Assembly: GCA_027886175.1 (NCBI GenBank) | Contig: JAJNNQ010000031.1 | Span: forward strand, 1,216,501-1,280,500 | Source: Phylloscopus collybita | Taxonomy: Eukaryota; Chordata; Aves; Passeriformes; Phylloscopidae | Reading direction: 5' to 3' | Length of the DNA stretch: 64,000 nucleotides | Part shown: positions 1-11,690 of the stretch, in pieces | Numbering within the stretch: the stretch's first letter is position 1 | Layout: every line of letters begins with the position of its first letter | Notes under the pieces: generated by a model | Told to the model about the DNA's origin: nothing | What the model saw: only the letters and a program-made list of their open reading frames with translations | Database searches by the model: none | Position numbers and translations under genes: made by a program

Positions 1-159
1 TTTCCAGAAGGTTCCCATGGAATCCAGCCGCTCCTGCCAGACCCTGCAGGTGCCCATCCCTCCCCTTCCCCTCCCCTGCCCACCTGCTCCAAGGTGTGAG
101 CTTCAGCTAAAAAAAGCTCCCTCATTAAACATTCCCTCCTGTGCCAGATGGAGCCCAGC

Positions 160-365
160 TTCCCAGGGCTGGGAGGGATTTGGGAACCCTGGAGTGGCAC
201 AGAGCACTGCCAGCCCTGCCCTGGGAGGGATTTGGGAATTCTGGAAGGGATTTGGGAACACTGGGAATGCACAGAGGCACTGCCAGTTCTGCTCTGTGAG
301 GAATTTGGGAATTCTGGAAGGGATCTGGGGACACTGGGGTGGCACAGAGGCACTGCCAGCCCTGC
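160..365. repeat. Imperfect ~66-bp tandem repeat, about 3 units
   Basis: The phrases TTTGGGAATTCTGGAAGGGA and GCACAGAGGCACTGCCAG alternate three times with small changes. The open frames on both strands here are repeat read-throughs. The flanks at 1-160 and 365-820 show no recognisable gene. Confidence 0.75.
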
Positions 366-828
366 CCTGCTGGGCAAGGGGTGACAGCAGAGCCACCCCC
401 GCGCTTTGAGGGGACATTTTAAGGGAAGGAATTTGGGATTTTGGGCTCCCCGGCGGGGCTGGGTGGTGGCAGAAGGGCTTTCCAAGCCCTCTGGAGCGCG
501 CTCCGGGAGCCGCAGCCGCTCGGCAGCGCCGCACGCTCAGGGGATGGGGAAATGTCCTTTCCAGGCAAGGTTGTTCCCATGGCAACTGGCCCGGAGCTCT
601 GGCACTGGGAATGTCTCCGCTCCCAGCGCTGGGAATTCTGCTCGGCTCCTTTCCCCGCGAGCAGCCAGGGTGGGACAAGGGGTGGGAATAATCTCGGAGA
701 TCCAGAACTTTCCTCTCACATTGGCTGATGAGGGAACTGCAGGAATTCTGGATGGAAAACCTGGGCGGGCAGGGGCTGGAGGTGTCTGCTGCACCTCGCC
801 CTGGGATTTCCCATGGAACAGCCTGGGA

Positions 829-1305
829 GAGCTGGGAATGTTCCCCTGGAGTAGGGAAGGCTCCAGGGAGAGCTGGGAATGTTCCCCTGGAGAAGGGAAG
901 GCTCCAGGGAGAGCTGGGAATGTTCCCCTGGAGAAGGGAAGGCTCCAGGGAGAGCTGGGAATGTTCCCCTGGAGAAGGGAAGGCTCCAGGGAGAGCTCCC
1001 AGCCCCTGGCAGGGCCTGAAGGGGCTCCAGGAGAGCTGCAGAGGGACTGGGGACAAGGGCTGGAGGGACAGGACACAGGGAATGGCTCCCACTGCCACAG
1101 GGCAGGGCTGGCTGGGAGATTGGGAATTGGGAATTCCTGGCTGGGAGGGTGGGCAGGCCCTGGCACAGGTTGTTCCATGGATGGCCCATCCCTGGAGGTG
1201 TTCCAGGCCAGGTTGGAGCAGCCTGGGACAGTGTCCCTGCCCATGGCAGGGCTGGGATGGGATTTAAAATCCTTCCCACCCCAAACCATTCACGGATTCA
1301 TCCGT
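829..1305 (+). repeat. CR1 3' fragment with internal 41-bp VNTR (4 units), sense
   Basis: Four 41-bp units starting GAGCTGGGAATGTTCCCCTG occupy 829-992. They are followed by a CR1 3' body containing CAGGTTGGAGCAGCCTGGGA and CCCATGGCAGGG, and a terminus resembling the avian CR1 ending (TCCTTCCCACCCCAAACCAT). The 5' boundary falls at the VNTR. It is one of six such copies in the window. Confidence 0.85.
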
Positions 1306-1404
1306 TTTCCCAGTGCCAGAAATCCCTGCTCCCTCCAGCTGCAGATCCCTGTGGCCATCCCTGCCCTTCCCAGCCATCAAAACACCCGGGAGCTCATTTC
1401 ACCA

Positions 1405-1885
1405 GAGCCCAACCCGAATCCCTGCACCATCCTTGTGAATTCCTGCAATATCCCTGCCAATTCCTGCAATATCCCTGCCAATTCCTGCAATATCCCTGCC
1501 AGTTCCAGCCCCATCCCTGCCAATTCCAGCACCATCCTTGCCAATTCCTGCAATATCCCTTCCAATCCCTGCACCATCCCTGTGAATTCCAGCCCCATCC
1601 CTGCCAGTTCCTGCAATATCCCAGTGAATTCCAGCCCCATCCTTGTGAATTTCTGCAATATCCCTGTGAATTCCAGCCCCATCCCTGTGAATTCCTGCAA
1701 TATCCCTGTGAATTCCTGCAATATCCCTGTGAATTCCTGCAATATCCCTTCCAGTTCCTGCAATATCCCTGTGAGTTCCAGCCCCATCCCTGTGAATTCC
1801 TGCAATATCCCTGTGAATTCCAGCCCCATCCCTGTGAATCCCTGCACCATCCCTGCCACTTCCAGCCCCATCCCTGCCAGTTCCC
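1405..1885. repeat. 21-bp minisatellite, about 22 units
   Basis: Units alternate between AATTCCTGCAATATCCCTG and AATTCCAGCCCCATCCCTG with G/C variants. The period of 21 bp is a multiple of 3, so long open frames run through it on both strands; none is a gene. Confidence 0.95.
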
Positions 1886-1889
1886 CCCC

Positions 1890-2815
1890 TTTGCGGGGCA
1901 GTTTTGTGCTTTGTTGTTTCCCGGCTCTGCCGGCCGCCGGTGGGTGCGGGACGAGCAGGGGGAGAAGGGCGGACGCTCATTAAAAAGGGCACATCCCGCT
2001 GATTGGCCGGGGCTAATTAGTGGGAGCTGTATCCACGTGGGCGGCCGGCACGGGGCTCTGGCGTTCATTGTCCCGCGCAGAAAGGGTTTTTAAGGATGTT
2101 TTGGGAGACACCGCCTCCTCAGTTCTTCATTTTGTTAAAAACAGTGATCTGAATTACGGCCACGACAACTCCAGGCCATGGAAAAAAAACCCAAAAACCA
2201 AAAACCAAAAACAAACAAACAAACAAAACAAATAAACAAAAAAAAAAAAACCAAAAAAACCACAAAACAAAAAAAAACCCACAAAAACAAACAAACACAA
2301 AACACAAACAAACAAAAAACAAACCAAAAACCAAACACAAAATACAAACAAACAAAAAACCCAAAACAAACAAACAGACAAACAAAAAATAAAATAAAAT
2401 TAAAAAAAAAAAAAAAAAACCAAAAAAAAACCAAAAAAAAAAAAACCCAAAAAAAAAACCCACAAAAACCTTCCCTGCTGCCCGGGGCTTTTGAGATGTG
2501 CTTTAATCGGGATACAGCACTGCCCATAAAGCACATCCCATCCCTGGCAGGGAATTCGGGACCCGGAGCCGCTCCCTGATAAACGGGCTTGTGAAAAACG
2601 ACGTTTCGCCTTTTTATATTCATTGAGAAGTTTAATAAAAAGAAAATTAAATGGAATAAAAATGGACAACAAGGAAACAAAAAGAGGTAGCTCCTCAGCT
2701 GAGGGTGCAAAGCAACGCACCCCGCCCATTCCAAATTTCGTGGTATTTGAAAGTCTTGGTGTTACATATTTAAATGAGCTGATGCATGATTCAAATATTC
2801 ATTTTTTCACAGGCC
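1890..2815. other. Intergenic: GC-rich segment, (AAAC)-rich low-complexity tract, then AT-richer unique DNA
   Basis: 1890-2110 is GC-rich with ATTGG, TAATTA and CCACGTGG words. 2180-2465 is an A/C-only low-complexity tract of AAAC/AAAAC runs. 2736-2815 is a low-GC, non-repetitive stretch including ATATTTAAATGAGCTGATGC and could be conserved non-coding DNA. No gene was recognised. Confidence 0.6.
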
Positions 2816-2990
2816 TTTCCCACCCAAACCCGTCTGGGATTCCAGGCAAAGGATTTTTGGTGATACTTTAGGATTCTTTTTGGGGTAAATGCATTTCCAG
2901 TGCTGCTCTCCATCCCTGGGCTGTAATTCCAGCGGCTCCCAGGGGAGCCTTTCGTTCCAGCTGGATCCCGTATTCCCTTCCCTTGTGTGG

Positions 2991-3530
2991 TGCTGGGGAG
3001 GATGAAGCAGGAAGGCCCTGCAGAGATGATTTATTGGTGAAAGATTTTAAGAGTGTAAAACCTGCAAGAGAGATGGAGTTAAAAGCAAGATTTGAGCCAT
3101 AGAAAGCTAAGCAGGGAGATGGTGATTGAGTTAGCTGAAGGCCAGGACCTTGGTGATTGAGCAATACCCCTTTCCAGACAATGGGATGAAAAAGGGGTTG
3201 GGCCCTGCCAGGTAGCAGGAAAAAGGTGGTTTTCCAGGTTTTTAGTCTGTAGAGTAGTGTGGTAATGTAGTAGTTCTCATAGGCTGTGTGTAAATTCTGT
3301 AGGTTTTGTACCCTGTGCTGGTTGGTTGGTGCTGACCAGAATATTCAGCATGGAAAGGGATAAAATGTAATGGAACAGGAAACTCGCTCTCTTGGACACC
3401 CTCTCTCTCTCGGACTCTCCCTTCTGCTGCTCCCTGCCTCAGCCGGTGCTGGTCAGGTTGCCTGTCCCCACGACCAATAAACCACGTGTCCTAAAGCACC
3501 CCAGCCTCCAGGAGTCTCTCATCGGATCCC
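2991..3530 (+). mobile_element. Solo LTR, family A copy 1 (+)
   Basis: It starts TGCTGGGGAGGATGAAGC and has CCAATAAACCACGTG near its 3' end, as in copies at 5290-5833 and 31492-32022, which lie in the opposite orientation. Shared internal words include GATGATTTATTGGTGAAAGA and CATAGGCTGTGTGTAAATTC. The 3' boundary is approximate. No internal retroviral genes adjoin it. Confidence 0.75.
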
Positions 3531-5289
3531 CATTGCAGCCCGTTTCCTATGGGGTGATGCTGCTGAGCCACTATCGCTGTGGGGGACACACAGGAACGAG
3601 GCAGGGAGTGCATCAAAGAGGCTGCGTGGTGCTCTTGCAAGCAAGAGACCCCTCCTTTATTTTCCTGACTCTTTTTGTACATTAACAACTGTGCTCACTC
3701 CAGAGCTGGGACCCTTGGGAACCACTGGTCGTTTTCCAGAGACCATCACCAAAGCCCCTCCTCTGGGAACAGATGTGGGAGCTTCGGTAGTTTACAGAAC
3801 ATGACCTTGTGCATCAAGACCGTGCCTGGGAATGGAATTCCCAAAACCAAAACAGGCAGGCACGAAGCATGGCAACAAGCCACCATCGGGAATTCCTCCG
3901 TGCTGGAGTGGACACGAAATGATGGAAACCCCGATTTGCGATGCAAGACCCAGCCTGGACTCAAAACCCAGCCATCCCTGCCCTGTGGGACAGCGGGAAA
4001 ACCTGGGATGCGGCACGGAGGGAAGAGCAGGACGGAAGAGCTGGGATATCGGAGAGGGAAGCAGGAGGAGGGCAAAGCTGGGACACGGTGCCCCTCTGTG
4101 CTGGGAGAAACGGGATCCCGGCGGCAAATCCCCTTTCCAAACCCTCGTTCCCGAATTCGAGCCGTGGATTCCAACTCTCCAGCGGATTTCATCAGGGAAT
4201 AATAGCCCCGTGGGCCGGAGGGGACCTGGAGGACCTTCCAGCTGTCCTGCTGCCAGCAGCTCCCTCTCCCTGCTTTCCCGAGGCTCTCCGGGATGCAGGC
4301 AGCTCCGTCTCTATAGAAACGAGCCCCGGGCTCTGCTGCAGTCGCTTCTCCGGGGTTTCATTGCGGGAAAATTAACGGCAGGAGGAGGAGGAGGGGGAAT
4401 GCGGGATGGGGAAGGAGCAGCTGGGGAGATCCCAAATGGGCAAACCGGGGCTTGTTGTGCCCTGCTGGGGAGGGACAAGGAGGAGAAATATCCTGGGATC
4501 TGCAGGTTTCACTGGCATTCCCTGCACGTGGAAGAGCGGGAGCGTTTTGTGGGAGTCCAGGGCATTCCTTTGGAAACCCTGGATGAACAAAACCCTGTAC
4601 AGGGGGGTCTGGGATTTGTACAGGGGGGTCTGGGATTTGTACAGGGGGGTCTGGGATTTGTACAGGGGGGTTGCAGACCCTGGCACAGACCCCAGACAGG
4701 CAAGGGACTCGACTACAATCCATGGGAAAAGCTGCCAACACTGTGGGAGGAATTGCAAGCCCTCAAAGGCAATAGAAAGTAATTATATTTTCATATTTGG
4801 GGTTTTAGAATAGGGATGACCAGAGACAAGATGGAGGATTCTGGGCACTGCCCTGGGGTCTTCTCCTTCTTCTTCGTCTCCATCTTGTGCAGTGATGATG
4901 ACACCAAGTAACTTTAGAGGGATTGGGTCAGAGTAGAAGACACCTGTTCAGTGTAGAGTGTGGATATTGGTTTGTAATTGTAAATAATATAATTATCTGT
5001 ATAAGAGATGACGAGCCTTGGCCTTCCCAATTTATCAACAATATTCCCCGAACTCCTTGCACTTTCAAAAAGCGGTCAAGTTTCCCACTAAACCCACAAG
5101 ACATGCTTTCTCAATTATTTTTCAGCTACCTGAAGGATCTTCTTTCTCTTCAGGCCGTACCTCGCCTGAACTTCAGATTTCTACTCCTCAGCAAGGAGGA
5201 GGGACAATGTCAACCACATCAGTGCACGATGTGGCAAGGTCGCAAAAACAAAAGGATTTGGATGTACAAGTATTAGAAAACACGCTGGT
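3531..5289. other. Intergenic stretch with a small 21-bp repeat
   Basis: No gene was recognised. At 4597-4672 a 21-bp unit (GTACAGGGGGGTCTGGGATT) occurs 3.6 times. The region near 4370-4400 is a GGAGGAGGAGG purine run. 5020-5280 is AT-richer and may be retroviral debris, but no conserved domain could be identified. Confidence 0.5.
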
Positions 5290-5833
5290 TGTCCGGTGAG
5301 AGAGATGATCTGAAGATCAGGATACTCTTTGGAACACGTGCTTTATTGGTCATGGGGAGGCAGCCTGACTGGGGAAGGGTCCAAGGGATCCAGTGCAAAG
5401 TCCAAGAGGGTCCAAGGGAAGGCAGGCAAAGAGAGACCGAGCTCCTTGTTCCATTCCATTTTAACCCTTTCTATCGTGAATATTCTAATGAGCATTAACC
5501 AATCACCTTAAGATACAAAACCTACAGAATCTACATACAGCCTATGGGAACTACAACATTACAATACTACTCTACAGACCAAAATCCTGAAAAACCACCT
5601 TTTCCCTGATACCTGAGAAGGTCCAACCTTTTATTCATCCTTTTGTCTTGGCAAGGGTGTCACTGATTCACTCAGCCAAGCCCTTTTCAGCTGTCTAATC
5701 ACCTTCTTCCTGTCCAGCAACTTACAGTTCAAACTTTGCTTTTAATTCTATTCCTCTTGTGGGTTTCATACTTTTAGAATCTTTTACTAATAAATCATCT
5801 CTGCAGGGCCTAGCTACTTCATCCTCCCCAACA
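5290..5833 (-). mobile_element. Solo LTR, family A copy 2 (-)
   Basis: On the minus strand it runs from TGTTGGGGAGGATG to CACCGGACA, with CCAATAAAGCACGTG as the polyadenylation signal region. Its sequence is very similar to 31492-32022. Flanking bases do not give a clear target-site duplication. It is opposite in orientation to copy 1. Confidence 0.85.
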
Positions 5834-5862
5834 TACAAGGATCTTCTAGCCCACAGGGTGCA

Positions 5863-6153
5863 ATGGGTTGGACTGACGAGGTGAGGCAATCACGGAAAAC
5901 CTCAAGCTCCCCAGGTTCTGCAGATTCTACAGGTGCAGCGGCTGTAGCTCTGCCTGCGACTTGTGATGCTCAAGGGCAGAACCCGAGATGGGAACGATTG
6001 GATCACGGAGCGATCGGGGATTTAGCACAAGCCGTCCGTGACAGCGGATTGGGTTCATCGTATTTGAAACAAATGTTAAACTGGGGGCAGTCGTCACCTG
6101 TCGCCCCCAGGTGCTGGCAGACCTCGGCAGAGCTCAGAGAAAAAGAATTGTGA
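5863..6153 (+). pseudogene. Retroviral gag (capsid)-like fragment of an endogenous retrovirus
   Basis: A 96-codon open frame contains RWERLDHGAIGDLAQAVRD followed by a Gly-Leu-Gly-Ser-Ser-Tyr stretch. This resembles the N-terminal capsid region of betaretroviral or alpharetroviral Gag, where a W...I..L..AV.D.GL.S pattern is common. It abuts the family A LTR but has the opposite orientation, so it probably belongs to an older element that the LTR interrupted. No pol or env is present; it is a dead fragment. The resemblance was judged by eye. Confidence 0.45.
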
Positions 6154-6219
6154 TGAGATAAAAGAAACAAGAAGAACAACCTTGAGAACGAGCATCTAAA
6201 GACTCCTCGTCATTTCTGT

Positions 6220-7125
6220 GGGTGGAATTCCTGATGGGATTCCTGATGGATTCCTGATGGAATTCCTGATGGGATTCCTGATGGAATTCCTGATGGATTC
6301 CTGATGGATTCGTGATGGATTCCTGATGGGATTCCTGATGGATTCCTGATGGATTCCTGATGGGATTCCTGATGAATTTCTGATGGATTCGTGATGGATT
6401 CCTAATGGGATTCCTGATGAATTCCTGATGGATTCGTGATGAATTCCTGATGGGATTTCTGATGAATTCCTGATGGATTCGTGATGGATTCCTCATGGGA
6501 TTCCTGATGAATTCCTAATGGAATTCCTGATAAGATTCCTACACTTGCCTACACTTGGGCTTGGATTCCTGATAGATTCCTGATGGGATTCCTGATGAAT
6601 TCCTGATGGGATTTCTGATGAATTCCTGATGGATTCGTGATGGATTCCTGATGGGATTCCTGATGAATTCCTAATGGAATTCCTGATAAGATTCCTACAC
6701 TTGCCTACACTTGGGGTTGGATTCCTGATGGGATTCCTGATGGGATTCCTGATGGAATTCCTGATGGATTCCTGATGGGATTCCTGATGGATTCGTCATG
6801 GAATTCCTGATGGAATTCCTGATGGGATTCCTGATGGATTCATCATGGAATTCCTGATGGATTCCTGATGAATTCCTGATGGATTCCTGATGCAATTCCT
6901 GATGGATTCCTGATGAATTCCTGATGGATTTGTGATGGATTCATGATGGATTCGTGATGGAATTCCTGATGGATTACTGATGGATTCCTGATGGGATTCC
7001 TGATGAATTCCTAATGGAATTCCTGATAGGATTCCTACACTTGCCTACACTTGGGGTTGGATTCCTGATGAAATTCCTGATGGGATTCTTGATGGAATTC
7101 CTGATGGAATTGTATCATTTCCTGC
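6220..7125. repeat. 12/13-bp minisatellite (GATTCCTGATGG), ~900 bp, with higher-order structure
   Basis: Dozens of units such as ATTCCTGATGGATTCGTGAT occur. The phrase CTACACTTGCCTACACTTGG interrupts the array near 6540, 6695 and 7037 and recurs outside it near 7276. The blocks before the first two interruptions are nearly the same, pointing to a larger duplication unit. Confidence 0.95.
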
Positions 7126-9243
7126 CCCATTCCCAGCAAGGGCTGCAGTGATTCCAGAGGGAACTGGATCTCCTAGGGAAGCTGTTCCCTCATTTATTCC
7201 TCCTTTGGGAGCAGATTCCATGGGAACACACCTTCCTTTGGTTGAAATCCCAGGGGTATCATTCCAAAGGGTGACTTGCCTACACTTGGGGTTGGATTTG
7301 TCTTTTTTCAGTGCGTGATTTTGCAAGTGCTGGAAGTTCTACTTCCAAAATACCCCGGAGAAAGCCTGGAATGCAGCATTCCAGCTCTGCCAGGAGCAGG
7401 GCTGCGTGGGAAGTGTTGTACAGAAACAGAACCGCTCCTGAAGAGCAGCAGGAGAAGAGGAATAAAACCCAGGAGGTTTCTACTGCTGGAAATGAATAAT
7501 TAGGAAAAAAAATTAAAAAATATAGCAGCTTTCCAAAGCATTGTCTCCTGCTGGAAGCAGGATTTTCCATCAGATTTTTAGGATCTGGCCTAAGAAAAAG
7601 CAGGATAAATATTTCAGATGTTCGGCTAAAGCCCGCTCCGGGGAGGAATTCTGACATGAAGTCGTTCCCTGTGGTCTGTTCCAGTTGGAATGATGCTCTG
7701 GAATCTTCAGGGTGGGGCAGGTGCCATCCAAAATATCCCATGGGAGCAGGAACGTTTCAGAATTCCTGGGGTGAAGCAGTTTGCCTTCAGCTTTGGCCTT
7801 CCCAGATCCCTGAGGATCCGGTGCTGGATCCCTCTTAGGACTTTTAAAAACAAACTGGGAGGAGCTGGGAGGAAGCCCTGGGCAGCTCCCAGGGTGAGAT
7901 CCCTGCATCCCTCACAATTCCCAGCCCTTGGAAGTTTGGGATCAGCCCCTGGACTGATCCCAAAACCCTGCTGGAAAAGAGGGATCCAATCAGGGATTTG
8001 GGATATGAAAGGTTTAGGAGAGGAGCGATGAGACCCTGCCAGCTGGGATGTGAACCATGGCTCAGGATAAGGGGATGACAATTCAGGTTTTATTCCAGGA
8101 TTTAGGATACTGGGAAGGACTCCAGCTCCCAGCAGTGTATCCAGGTGGAAGGGTTTGATGATATTCCCATTTTCCCATCTGCAGAGCTCCCACTGGGCTC
8201 TGCCATGGAAGTGGGAGCCAAACAGAACTGGGAGATCCCAGAGCCATGGACAAAAGGGGAATATTTTGGAGAGACATCCTTTTTTAAAGGAAATTCCCTC
8301 CCAGATAATATTCCAGCTTCAAGGCCTCCTTTCGTGGCCACGTTGGGCACCTCTGGATTTTCCAGCTCCCAGTTTGTCCGTGGCAATGGGATCATCCTGG
8401 CTCCACAGGACCAACACTGGAAAACATCTTGGATTTCATTTTTTCCCCTTTTCCTCACAGGAATTCCTGCCACCAGGACTGGGGAATTCTTCTTTGTGCT
8501 GGCACAGCCCAGAGCTCCCTCAGGAGGTGCTGCCAGAGGGGATTTTTCATGGATGCATCCCACGGTTTCCTCCATGGATGACCCGTGGGGAGTGGGACTC
8601 GGGATTTTTAGGGTGGATAAAGGGGACCTGCGGGAAAGCAGCGGCTGAAGGCACCAGGACCAGAACAATCCCTGTGCTCCATCGCCATGGAAACACAGAA
8701 CCCACACCTGGGCCATGGATACAAACCGGATTCCAGCGGGAGCAGCCCTGGGATGGCTCTGGAGCGGCTCCGTGGGATCAGCACGGAGGGGAAGAGGTGG
8801 GAAAAGGTGGGAAAAGTAGTTTCCATCTCCTGATGATCCCAGCATTCCTGGTGGGACGCAGCTGAGCTGTGGGATGGAGCAGCAGGATCCTGCTGTCCAT
8901 TGGTGAGGGCGGGGACAAGGCAAATCCCTGAGGTGATCCCACAGAGAGAATCCCAGAGTGGTTTGGGCTGGAAAAACTTCCAAAGCCATCGAGTCCCACC
9001 ATCCCCAGCCCTGCCCCGTGCCCCAAGTGCCACCTCCACAGGGCTGGGGACTCCACCTGAGCACCTTTTCCACGGTGGAATTGTTCCCAAAATCCACCCT
9101 GAGCTCCCCTGGCCCAGCCTGAGGCCGTTCCCTCTCCTCCTGTCCCTGTGCCCTGGCAGCAGAGCCCAAATCCCCCCCGGCTGTGCCCTCCTGGCAGGGA
9201 ATTTCAGAGAGGGAAAAGATCCCTCTGGATCCTCCTTTTCTCC
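7126..9243. other. Intergenic, no gene recognised; CR1 fragment near 8940-9060
   Basis: This is mostly unique-looking GC-moderate DNA. Around 8940-9060 the text AGAATCCCAGAGTGGTTTGG begins an antisense CR1 3' fragment. Open frames here show no domain I recognise and are not in a plausible splice context. Confidence 0.4.
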
Positions 9244-9395
9244 AGGCTGAGCCCCTTTCCCAGCTCCCTCAGGAATTCTCCAGCCCCTTTCCCAGCTCCC
9301 TCAGGAATTCTCCAGCCCCTTTCCCAGCTCCCTCAGGGATTCTCCAGGCCCTTTCCCAGCTCCCTCAGGAATTTTCCAGCCCGTTTTTTGCCCAT
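9244..9395. repeat. 32-bp tandem repeat, about 4.5 units
   Basis: CCCAGCTCCCTCAGGAATTC recurs every 32 bp with single-base variants. Confidence 0.93.
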
Positions 9396-9429
9396 CCAGC
9401 CCGTTCCAAAGCAGGATTTTCCCTCCTGG

Positions 9430-10030
9430 GAAATATATTTATATTATTATAATTGTTATATTCATAATCATTATTTTATATGATATATGATATTTTATAT
9501 ATTACGTATTACATATTATGTATTATATATTATGTTACTATATATTATATTTTATATATTTTATATATTATATAATTTATTATTAGCAAATTATATTTAT
9601 AATGGTCTTTATATTTATATCTGTCTTTATATTTATATTTATATTTATATTTATATTTATATTTATATTTATATTTATTATTTTGCTCTCCAAGTGCTGG
9701 TCCCCAGCACTAAAATTTCCACTCAGACCCCAATTTTATATTCTGATATATTATATTATATTATATTATATTATATTACGTTATATTATATTCAAATAAT
9801 ATAATATTTATATTACTGTAATTGTTATATTAATATTCATTATTGTTATATTTATATTCATTTTTAATATATCTGATATTTTACATATTACATATTACAT
9901 ATTATATATTATGTAATATGTAATATTTATATATTATGTAATTTATTATTAACAAATTGTATTTATATTATTATTGTTGTTACATTTATATTCCTTATTA
10001 TTGTTGACATTTTAATTTAATTATTATCAC
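9430..10030. repeat. AT-rich low-complexity tract
   Basis: This tract is made almost entirely of TATATT, ATATTTAT and ATTATATT words. It is interrupted twice by the same GC-richer phrase (CACTAAAATTTCC near 9707 and 10058), so the tract itself is probably duplicated. Confidence 0.93.
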
Positions 10031-10279
10031 TTTGCTCCCCACGTGCTGGTGCCCAGCACTAAAATTTCCCCTCAGACCCCAACTTTGATGCCGAATTTAC
10101 ACCCAAACCCCCAGGGGAAGCTCTGACAGCTCTCGTTGCCTCCTGGGGCTGGATTTGGCCAATTCCAATGGAAATTCCCATTTTTCCATGGCCAGGGAAA
10201 AGGCCTCCCCTGAAAAACTGTGAACACCTGGAAACGCGGCTCAACCCAACCCAGCTATGATTTTTTTTTTTTTTTTTGC

Positions 10280-11180
10280 TGCATTTTAGAGCAAAAAAAC
10301 TTTGATTTTCACCACCCCCCACAAGGTGAGAGGAGGAAACCCAAGAGTTTATTATTGATAATTTTATTAAAGTGACAAAAATTGGGGGGGACAAGTGACA
10401 AAGGCCTTAAAACTGCCCCAGTTTTACAAAGTTTAACAAAGCTGGAGATAAAGCCCAGCTTTGCAGCCTTAATCCAGGCCTCGGTTTTACTCCAGAAACC
10501 CAAACCAAACTTGAACATTTATCCAGAGAGACGCTGAATGCCCAAAAAACCGCTTTTATTTCTTTTATTTCTTTTATTTGAATTGAAATATTTACAATTT
10601 CCAGGAGAATCCAAGCGGGAATTCAGCAGGAGAAGAACACAGACCGGCTGTGCCATCGATCGATCAATCAATCAATCAATCAATCATTAATTACAGTTCT
10701 GTTTTAATGAGCAGAAGCAAGGGCTGGGTTCAGATGTTCATTAATTCATTAAAATCAAGCGAGGCCACACCATAAAAATGAAATATGAACATGAGGAAGT
10801 CCCTAAAATAAATAAATATGGACAGGAATTCTGCATCCAGCAGGGATGGATTTAAAACCCAACAAGCCCAGCCCCTCCAGCACCCAGACTGGTTTTTGCC
10901 ACAGCAATAATTCCCTTAATATTTGCCTTTTTTGGTTCGTTTTCATTTAAAAATCAGAATTTTCCAGGTAATTTTCCAGAATTTTCCAACTTTATTAATT
11001 GGATTAAATGAGGCTCCTTTCCCAGTTTTCGCCCCACTTCCATGGGGTGTTTGGAGGGTATTTTCCTGCTCCGGGTCTTCTCCCTGGAATGTTTCCCATC
11101 AGATTTGTGGAGTTACCCCTGGGGAACCCCAAATTGCACCTGGACTGCTGTGCCAGAGCCAGGAAATACAATGGAATAAA
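10280..11180. other. AT-richer unique stretch, possible distal KCNJ3 3' UTR, with (ATCA)n
   Basis: On the minus strand this holds several AATAAA hexamers (10350-10370, 10550-10570) and a short (ATCA)n run at about 10656-10687. It is less repetitive than its surroundings. No open frame with recognisable content was found. Confidence 0.3.
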
Positions 11181-11187
11181 ATGGGAT

Positions 11188-11690
11188 AGGAAAAGAGAAA
11201 AGAGAAAAATGAGAGGAGGGAAAAAAGAGAAAAAAGAAAAAGAGAAAAAAGAGAAAAAAAGAGAAAAAAAAGAAAAATGAGAAAAGAGAAAAAAGAAAAA
11301 GAGAAAAATGAGGAAAAACAGAAAAATAAGAAAAAAGAGAAAAAAGAAAAAGAGAAAAATTAGGAAAAAGAGAAAAAAGGGAAAAAAGAGAAAAAAGAAA
11401 AAGAGAAAAATTAGGAAAAAGAGAAAAAAGAGAGGAAAAAGAAAATAGAATTAAGAATAGACAATATAAAAGAGAAAGTAGACTAGAATAAAGAAAATAG
11501 AACAGAATTAGAAATTAAAATCAGATTAGAATTAAAGTTAAAATGGAGTTGATATAGACTAGAGCAAGACTAGCTCAAGAATAAGAATAGGAAATAGAAT
11601 ATATTAAGAATAAGAATAAAGTAAAGAAATGAAATAGAGTAAGGAAAAACAAAAGAATTCGAATAGAGTAAGAAAAGAATAAGAGGAAGA
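11188..11690. repeat. Homopurine tract (GAGAAAAAAGA)n
   Basis: 11188-11450 is almost pure A/G on the plus strand, with GAGAAAAAAGA-type units. It then grades into AAGAATAGA-type purine-rich sequence up to about 11690. Confidence 0.93.

Noticed and set aside
406..1983. 525-codon plus-strand frame
   Set aside because: Composed of the CR1 VNTR (41-bp) and a 21-bp minisatellite; a multiple-of-3 period keeps the frame open.
2178..2579. Lys/Asn-rich frame and its Phe-rich antisense
   Set aside because: Translation of an AAAC low-complexity tract.
5290..5833. Target-site duplications for the family A LTRs
   Set aside because: The bases bordering both copies were compared and no matching 4-6-bp pair was convincing.
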